Of a DNA stretch of 64,000 nucleotides, positions 58,129 through 64,000 are shown piece after piece. The stretch spans positions 36,628,001 to 36,692,000 of the forward strand of contig OZ022256.1 in NCBI GenBank assembly GCA_963978905.1. The letters are read 5' to 3'. The position numbers and the translations under genes are program-made. Position 1 is the stretch's first letter. Each line of letters begins with the position of its first letter. The notes beneath the pieces were generated by a model. The model worked only from the letters and a program-made list of their open reading frames with translations, made no database searches and was not told where the DNA came from. The DNA comes from Trichostrongylus colubriformis. Lineage: Eukaryota > Nematoda > Chromadorea > Rhabditida > Trichostrongylidae.

Positions 58129-58892
58129 TACCGTTACGGCTAAAAATCGCGTGGCCGCCCGCGTCGACCGACGCGGCTAGGGCGGGGCTCCATTGCTCTA
58201 TCGGTGGTATCCACAGGCCTGCCGCACGCCTACACAACTCTACTGAGTTCTGTATATAATCGGTACCCGATGCGATTAGGTCAAGCTATGCACTTGTGTA
58301 ATTTAGATAGTCGGTGCTTCTTCTTTCCAAGTGCATGAGCATATTATCACCATTACATCTACATCAGTATCAGATTTAGGCCATGGATGAATACACCGCG
58401 GATCATAGCAGTAATAGTAGCCTTCTCCAAGCGGTCATCAGGAAGATGTACACGAACAACTCAACCAGTAGCGCTGCTCCTTCAAGCCGGGCACAGCCTG
58501 CTTATTGAAAAATATTCGAGGAGCATTTCATTACAATTTCATTTCATTACCATCATCTGTTTCACTACAACGTTTTCGTCGTAGGCTGGACGCGTGTGAT
58601 CCATGAGCAAATAACTCTCTGACGCTCCGTGTACAGTACCCCTTCCTGAACGCCAAAGTCAGCGCAAAGTATCAAAGTTGACTTTAAGCGTCACTTTTAG
58701 CGCACGTTACCCAACCATGTAACCTCATCGGAACCGAAATTTTCTTAAGATGAATGTGAAGCTTATTTCTTCGAATACACCCTAAAGTATCAGATATGGC
58801 ATCCTGAGCGGAACTCCGCACCGGCTAAGAAAAGTCGTACTGATTACGCCGCGAGTGCGACGCCGCAACGCGATTTTTAGACGTAACTGTAT
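58129..58892. mobile_element. MITE with TACAGTTACGTCTAAAAATCG ends, ~764 bp
   Basis: Left TACCGTTACGGCTAAAAATC (then GCGT) and right (reversed) TACAGTTACGTCTAAAAATC are inverted repeats of 24 bp with two mismatches. Next to the right end lies GCGGCGTCGCACTCGCGGCG (minus strand) plus a CAGTACGACTT block, both shared with the 3803 element. The middle part (about 58190-58840) has no recognised content and may hold a nested insertion. Confidence 0.65.
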
Positions 58893-58962
58893 CCACCCTC
58901 CGTGGGGTGTGTACTGTTACGTAAAAGCGCAGTACATATAGACATAAGATGCCCGTGCAGTA

Positions 58963-59002
58963 TCATACCCTATATATAAACCAGGAGTTTGGTTTGTCCG
59001 TT

Positions 59003-59008
<6 letters not shown>
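58963..59008 (+). repeat. left direct repeat flanking the satellite block
   Basis: TCATACCCTATATATAAACC, then AGGAGTTTGGTTTGTCCGTTTG, recurs in diverged form at 60655-60703 on the other side of the satellite array and in the same orientation. Confidence 0.7.

Positions 59009-59034
<26 letters not shown>
59005..59034 (+). repeat. TG microsatellite
   Basis: About fifteen TG units in a row, lying between the direct repeat and the SL1-like sequence. Confidence 0.95.
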
Positions 59035-59037
<3 letters not shown>

Positions 59038-59044
59038 GCCCTTT

Positions 59045-59066
59045 GGTTCAATTACCCAAGTTTGAG
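59045..59066 (+). ncRNA. SL1-like spliced leader sequence (probable SL RNA relic)
   Basis: These 22 bases equal the nematode SL1 leader except for C instead of T at position 4 (GGTTCAATTACC, then CAAGTTTGAG with one C between). The next bases are GTACGT, a 5' splice site exactly where the SL RNA exon ends. In worms the SL is donated from a ~100-nt SL RNA to the 5' ends of many mRNAs. No Sm-binding site of the AATTTTTGG type and no typical stem-loops appear in the next 110 nt, so a functional SL RNA gene is doubtful. A pseudogene, a variant, or a captured SL sequence within a repeat are the alternatives. Confidence 0.6.
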
Positions 59067-59318
59067 GTACGTGACACTATACAGACCCTCAGAAGTTAGC
59101 AGGAAAGGTCGAGCCAAGTGCTGGCTGGGTGAGGCGTAATGGGGGATGTACAGAACGCACATCGACTTTGTCGATATCGATTGAATCGATCGATATTGAT
59201 CGAAGATATCGGCTTTGTGCAGAAGGCTGGAAACGGCTCATGTACCCGATCCAACGGAAGGTCGGCTCATCAGCGGGAAAGGTTGGGTCAAGTGTGGGTT
59301 GGGTGGGGAATGGTAGGA

Positions 59319-60656
59319 GATGCACTCATGAAAGTTGAAATTCTGCAACACACGCGTCACCGATCGATATTGATTGAAAATATCGGTTTTTGTGCAGAAG
59401 GCTCGAAACGACTTATGGACCATACTATTGCTGAAGTGCCCTCATAGAAGTTAAAATTCTACAACATCATGCATCACCGATCAATATTGATTGAAAATAT
59501 CGGTTTTTGTGCAGAAGGTTGGAAACGACTTATGGACCATACTATTGATTAAGTGCCCTCATAGAAGTTAAAATTCTACAACATCATGCATCACCGATCA
59601 ATATTGATTGAAACTATCGGTTTTTGTGCAGAAGGTTGGAAACGACTTATGGACCATACTATTGATTAAGTGCCCTCATGAAAGTTGAAATTCTATAAGA
59701 TGATGCATCACCGATCGATATTGATTGAAAATATCGGTTTTTGTGCAGAAGGCTGGAAACGGCTTATGGACCATACTACTGAGTGAGTGCCCTCATAGAA
59801 CTTAAAATTCTACAACATCACGCATCACCGATCGATATTGATTGAAAATATCGGTTTTTGTGCAGAAGGCTGGAAACGGCTTATGGACCATACTATTGAT
59901 TAAGTGCCCTCATAAAAGTTGAAATTCTATAACATCATGCATCACCGATCGATACTGATTGAAAATATCGGTTTTTGTGCAGAAGGCTGGAAACGACTTA
60001 TGGACCATACTATTGCTTAAGTGCCCTCATGAAAGTTGAAATTCTATAAGATGATGCATCACCGATCGATATTGATTGAAAATATCGGTTTTTGTGCAGA
60101 AGGTTGGAAACGGCTAATGGACCATACTATTGCTTAAGTGCCCTCATGAAAGTTGAAATTCTATAAGATGATGCATCACCGATCGATACTGATTGAAAAT
60201 ATCGGTTTTTGTGCAGAAGGCTGGAAACGGCTTATGGACCATACTACTGAGTGAGTGCCCTCATAGAAGTTAAAATTCTATAACATCATGCATCACCGAT
60301 CGATATTGATTGAAAATATCGGTTTTTGTGCAGAAGGCTGGAAACGACTTATGGACCACACTATTGCTTAAGTGCCCTCATGAAAGTTGGAATTCTATAA
60401 CATCATGCATCACCGATCGATATTGATTGAAAATATCGGTTTTTGTGCAGAAGGTTGGAAACGGCTTATGGACCATACTACCGAGTGAGTGCCCTCATAG
60501 AAGTTAAAATTCTACAACATCATGCATCACCGATCAATATTGATTGAAAATATCGGTTTTTGTGCAGAAGGTTGGAAACGACTTATGGACCATACTATTG
60601 CTTAAGTGCCCTCATGAAAGCTGAAATTCCATAACATCATGCATCACCGATCAATC
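59319..60656 (+). repeat. 117-bp satellite array, about eleven units
   Basis: The anchor CGATC(G/A)ATA(T/C)TGATTGAAA recurs at 59361, 59478, 59595, 59712 and so on to 60648, which is exactly eleven periods of 117 bp without net insertion or loss. Each unit continues ATATCGGTTTTTGTGCAGAA, then GG-TGGAAACG-CTTATGGACC and TGCATCACC. Units differ by few substitutions, for example CTATTG versus CTACTGAGTGAG variants. Upstream at 59094-59318 is a partial unit with an extra ~60-bp block (GGAAAGGT-G-GCCAAGTG) present twice. A relic lies at 2755-2915. Confidence 0.95.
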
Positions 60657-60703
60657 ATACCCTAAATATAAGCTAAGAGTTTGGTGTATTTGTTTGTGCG
60701 AAT
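60655..60703 (+). repeat. right direct repeat flanking the satellite block
   Basis: TCATACCCTAAATATAAGCT, then AAGAGTTTGGTGTA and TTTGTTTGTG, is the diverged partner of 58963-59008. It overlaps the last satellite anchor by two bases. A block GGTTTTACCAGAATGACAAG follows where the left copy has the SL1-like sequence. Confidence 0.65.
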
Positions 60704-61076
60704 GTTTTTGTCTGCCCGCTCGATTCACGGTTTTACCAGAATGACAAGTGGGGGAGGTGAGCAGGGCACTCCCAGGTGTCGAGGAAAATGGCCGCTCCAG
60801 TGCGACCCCCCCCCTCTTCGGGTCTCAAATGCGACCCCCCCCTACTGGCTTCCACAGCACCGCAAGATTGTATGATTGCTATATTTCATGTTTTGTGTAG
60901 TTGTATGGATTTCTTTTGTAATAAATGTTACAGTGCAAATATTGCGAACATTTATTTTTCCCTCAGGCACAGTAAAAGGTAATCGAAGAAGTACAAACCA
61001 AAAAAATTACAATTTCACACATTAAATCCTATTAAATCGAACACGAAATATAAGGAAAACAAAGAAATCTTTCTTC
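60704..61076. other. no gene; duplicated poly-C motif
   Basis: GTGCGACCCCCCCCC and ATGCGACCCCCCCC occur 30 bp apart near 60800-60840. No coding feature was seen. Confidence 0.5.
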
Positions 61077-61803
61077 CTGAAACTTCTCTCGTTTTACTCG
61101 GGTACTTCTTCAACGGACCTAAAAAAAGCAAAACCAAACATATATAGATATAGTAAAAGACGAAAATGTATAAAAAGAGCATTACAAGAATAAGTGAACA
61201 ATATTAAACATGAAGAATGAAAAGAAAACAACAAACCTCGTTTCCTGAACGCCTTCCCTCGATTTAATCGGCCACTTCTTCAACGGACCTGAAAAAAGCA
61301 AAATCAAACATATATAGGTAAAGCAAAACGCGAAAATGTAAGAAAAAGAGTAACATAAGAATAAGTGGACAATATTAAACATGAAGAATGAAAAGGAAAC
61401 AACAGACCTCATTTTCTGAAAAAAAAAAGCAACATACCTTCCTGCGGGCGGCGTCGGACTTCACTATCAAAAAATACCTGAAAAAAAGTACAAGAAATAA
61501 GCATTAAAGACATTGAAACATTAAGTACAACGTAAATATTACGACTAATTATGAAAAACAGTCAAAGAACAATTGCAAGATCTGAAAAAAGCAACATACC
61601 TTGATGCGGCGCGCGTCCGAACTTCGACCATGAACGATAGCTAAAAAAAGGACATGAAATAAGCATTAGAAACATTTAAACATAAAGCATAATGGAAACT
61701 ATACGACTATATATGAAAAACATTCAATATACACAACAAATTCTGAAAAAAAAGCAACATACCTTGATGCGATCAACGGGACGGCTTCGACTATTGACGA
61801 AAT
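61077..61803 (-). other. tandem modules with splice-site-like borders (micro-exon array?)
   Basis: On the minus strand, short similar blocks sit between TTTTTCAG or TTTTTTAG and GTATGTT or GTTTGTT: 61803-61763 (41 nt), 61640-61600 (41 nt), 61477-61438 (40 nt) and 61288-61237 (52 nt). A further block at about 61118 has an acceptor but no clear donor. The first three recur every ~162 bp and share GACG-CGC-GCA-AAG ends. The last two lie in a ~170-bp tandem duplication (GTCCGTTGAAGAAGT). The first three can be read through as one frame (FVNSRSRPVDRIK, LSFMVEVRTRAAS, YFLIVKSDAARRK), after which the next block gives a stop. Either a repeated micro-exon gene, a non-coding transcript, or simple tandem repeats. 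Confidence 0.4.
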
Positions 61804-62903
61804 CTGAAAAAAACACATGTAAACAAACATTAAACACATTTAAACATAAGGCACAACGAAACATGAGCACAAAAACATAAAAACATAAAACATAACAGAG
61901 CAAAACATGAAAAATACCTATTAAAAATTCAAAAACTTAAAATTCGCGGTAACATTAGAAGCGCTGCGGTTGCGTCGCGGCGTGCGAACCCGGAGCGCGC
62001 TAATCGACAAAAATGGCTGAAAATCGCGAAAGTAGACCTTGTTTGAACGACCATAACTTTCCTCATATAATATGATTTGGGACTTCAGGTGTTTTTTAGG
62101 AAGAGCTAGGTTTGCTCTTTCTAATGACTACTTTAGTTGCTTCAAATGTTCAGAAATGAGAGAGGAATGCGAGTCGAGGATTAGTCGAGGAAAATGAAAA
62201 TTGCATGCGGGTTTTTTGGCTTCTAACAGTTATAACTTTTTTTGTGCTGCATGTTTTGCAATCCCAGTTGTTTTTCTGAAACTAGAGACTTCGCTCTTTC
62301 CAACGCGCCTTCAAACTCCTTTGTACGTTGCCTAGTTCCTGAGAAACGTGAGTCGAGGAAATGTCGAGGAAAATTTTTTTGCCATCAAGAGCGTGACAGC
62401 GTCGCACAGAGAGCGTTCAAAACCTCCTCAAAAGCAGCCTCATACTTTCTAAACAATTTTGCTGGTAGCAGTGCAGTAAAACCAACACCTTAGCGTTCTC
62501 CATCCTTGCTCTGGGTATGCGCCATGCCTCCTACTTTTGCAGTAGATGTGATTGGAAGGGCAGTAGATGTAACTAGAAGGGTGGTTGGCCTAGTAAGATG
62601 ATCTTGTGCGGCTATCAGATAGGACATACACTTGTGGCTTAGCTTAAGGGATCCGCCATGCACTGGGCTCCTGCTACGAGTTGCAGATAACATTGAAAGG
62701 GTGTTTCACGGTGCGAGTGATCAGTGAATACTCTTTGAATGTTCAATGTTCTAGTGAACAGCGAATACATAAGTGCACTTCCCTGTGAACACAGTAGCGT
62801 TCTCCTCTCCACATTTCGCCTCTTTTCGCCGATGACAAAGTGCATGAACAGCGCAGCGCTGCATTGTCCCCGCACTTTATCATCGATAGCCGCCATTCCC
62901 TCA
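61804..62903. other. no recognised gene; internal repeat
   Basis: A block with CATAACTTT, CTCTTTC-AA and GAGTCGAGGA-(A)TGTCGAGGAAAAT occurs twice (about 62050-62200 and 62230-62375), diverged. No coding feature can be supported. Confidence 0.45.
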
Positions 62904-62927
62904 TATAAAAGGGCTCGCATATAAAAG
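62904..62927 (+). promoter_or_regulatory. two tandem TATA boxes
   Basis: TATAAAAG occurs at 62904-62911 and again at 62920-62927 within a duplicated CATATAAAAG-GCTCG unit of 16 bp. A CTCAGTG about 20-40 bp downstream could serve as initiator. The nearest downstream coding sequence is the hAT-type exon at 63086. This is inference from motif shape only. Confidence 0.4.
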
Positions 62928-63085
62928 AGCTCGCTCTGTCATATGCTCAGTGTGGCCGTATTCTTACTTGCTTTCTCTCTCTTTGGTCTTTGTTAACTTG
63001 ATAAAGACATCTAGTGAAACCAACTTCTGTTGATGTCATAAGATACTGCCTTATACATCAACTTATCAATTTACTTCATTTGCAG

Positions 63086-63386
63086 ATCCCATTGCAAAGA
63101 ATTGTTACAAATGCTTGGAAATGGCTACAAAGAATGGCCATTTTGGCGGGCCAAACGCTGCTCGACAACGGAGACGCATTAAGGATACCTCACGTGGTTA
63201 TTCAGGTAAAATAATATTCACTATTAATAATTTCGGAGACTGATTTCCTTCTTTGCAGGCCATCAAGTGTATATTTGTCATCCCTGCCAGCAATGCCGAT
63301 CCTGAACGCAGTTTTTTAACAGCCATTAGGCTCAGAAGAGGTGAAAGGAGCAGATTAGGAGCTGAAGCCTCAGATAGGCTGATGAG
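63086..63386 (+). CDS. hAT-type transposase C-terminal dimerisation region, two exons
   Basis: Exon A (63086-63205) follows TTTGCAG and ends before GTAAAA. It encodes IPLQRIVTNAWKWLQ and ends in ALRIPHVVIQ. After a 53-nt intron ending CTTTGCAG, exon B (63259-63386) continues in frame with AIKCIFVIPASNADPERSFL, then RLRRGERSRLGAEASDRLM, and stops at a GTGAGC donor. IPAS-A-PERSF followed by a RSRL-E--D-LM segment is the signature of the hAT-family C-terminal dimerisation domain. A third open stretch, 63460-63726, contains TPETLAKQWAN, like the tail of that domain, but its acceptor and phase do not fit cleanly. The N-terminal zinc finger and catalytic core are not upstream within 1 kb, so this is a truncated element or part of a host gene built from one. 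Confidence 0.65.
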
Positions 63387-64000
63387 GTGAGCTTTACCAA
63401 AGCCTAATGAGGTCAGCTTTACCAAATTTTAGCGCTCCATATAGTTTAATTTAAAGCTGCCAATACTCATCTCCATATCAAAAATCTACTGCGGAGTTCA
63501 ACACGATGAACTTACCATACTTATCGTTACGCCCGAAACTCTGGCCAAGCAGTGGGCTAACCCACTTCCTGGTCCAGGATTTTCGGCTCACATGCCATCG
63601 ACATTTAAAATTTCTGAATGGTTTATGAAGCATGAGGGAAAGCCAATTGTTTCAGGTATTTTTCTACTACATGCCTCTCCGATCATGGTTGACTCAGGAT
63701 TTCAGGTGCTGCACAAGATCTTGTAAAACATCTGCCCAGCATTCCATGACCTCGCACAAGTTCATGAGCAGACCAGATGCACACGTCATACGACTGTCAA
63801 AAGAGATTGATGAAAAGCGGAAGCATTGATCTTTTCTTCTGGTGCTCTTCGTGATGATGATATGATAGAGACATTTCATAGGACTTTACTTTTTATTTGA
63901 ACAATGTGCATTAAACAATTTACATGCACCACTGCAACCAAATTACAACAATTCAACAACGTGAACAACAAGCATGCTTTGCTGGACTGCTTGTCTCCAT
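63387..64000. other. possible continuation of the hAT-type sequence, then nothing recognised
   Basis: A 24-bp motif around TGAGGTGAGCTTTACCAAA at the donor is repeated at once (TGAGGTCAGCTTTACCAAA, about 63409). The open frame to 63726 may be the last exon. Beyond 63730 no feature is seen. Confidence 0.35.

Noticed and set aside
59319..60656. CRISPR-like array or telomeric repeat
   Set aside because: Units are head-to-tail and contiguous without spacers, in a eukaryotic setting, and are not TTAGGC.
60735..60756. SL2-like leader at the right flank (GGTTTTACCAGAATGACAAG)
   Set aside because: Too many mismatches to SL2 and no GT follows. It is simply the position matching the SL1-like block in the left flank repeat.

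Overview
The window reads as intron-rich, repeat-laden nuclear DNA of a nematode. A clade V (strongylid or hookworm-like) worm is my best guess, but that is inference. The support is Tc1/mariner-superfamily elements whose closest protein resemblance is to Caenorhabditis Tc3, a 49-nt intron with a TTTTCCAG acceptor, many TA-flanked inverted-repeat elements, and a 22-nt block at 59045-59066 that differs from nematode spliced leader SL1 at one base and is followed by GT. No bacterial-style operons are present. I recognise no complete host gene. Almost everything that can be named is a mobile element or a relic of one.

Layout. 1-5.7 kb: a broken mariner transposase cut by the window edge, a stray satellite relic, a GC-rich MITE abutting a tRNA-derived SINE head, and a degenerate coding-like tract. 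9-21 kb: MITEs and several copies of a ~440-bp foldback family with TTAA-like flanks. 24.3 kb: a decayed tRNA-Asp-type gene. 26.6-28.1 kb: a Tc3-like element whose 3' third is replaced by an inverted copy of its 5' third. 29-35.5 kb: TA-flanked MITEs, SINE pieces and a tRNA-like relic. 36.9-37.05 kb: a 141-bp palindrome carrying tRNA T-arms. 37.6-38.2 kb: two candidate host exons, one encoding a signal peptide. 38.6-40.2 kb: a nearly intact Tc3-like transposon with one frameshift. 40.6-42 kb: a foldback element and an RTE-like reverse transcriptase relic. 45.8-55.9 kb: another SINE, a 500-bp MITE, a dispersed repeat pair partner, a candidate AT-hook exon with a poly(A) signal, and two large inverted-repeat elements.

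58.1-60.7 kb is the most unusual stretch. A MITE is followed by a microsatellite, the SL1-like sequence and a 117-bp satellite that keeps perfect register over eleven periods. The whole is bracketed by diverged direct repeats. From 61.1 to 61.8 kb the minus strand shows tandem modules, several bounded by splice-site-like sequences. At 62.9-63.7 kb two TATA boxes precede exons encoding the C-terminal dimerisation region of a hAT-type transposase.

What connects the parts is descent rather than a pathway. Several short elements with different terminal repeats share the same internal GC-rich modules. Transposase-derived sequences are present at every stage of decay, from one frameshift to unreadable. 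Candidate host exons are few, short and unconfirmed.
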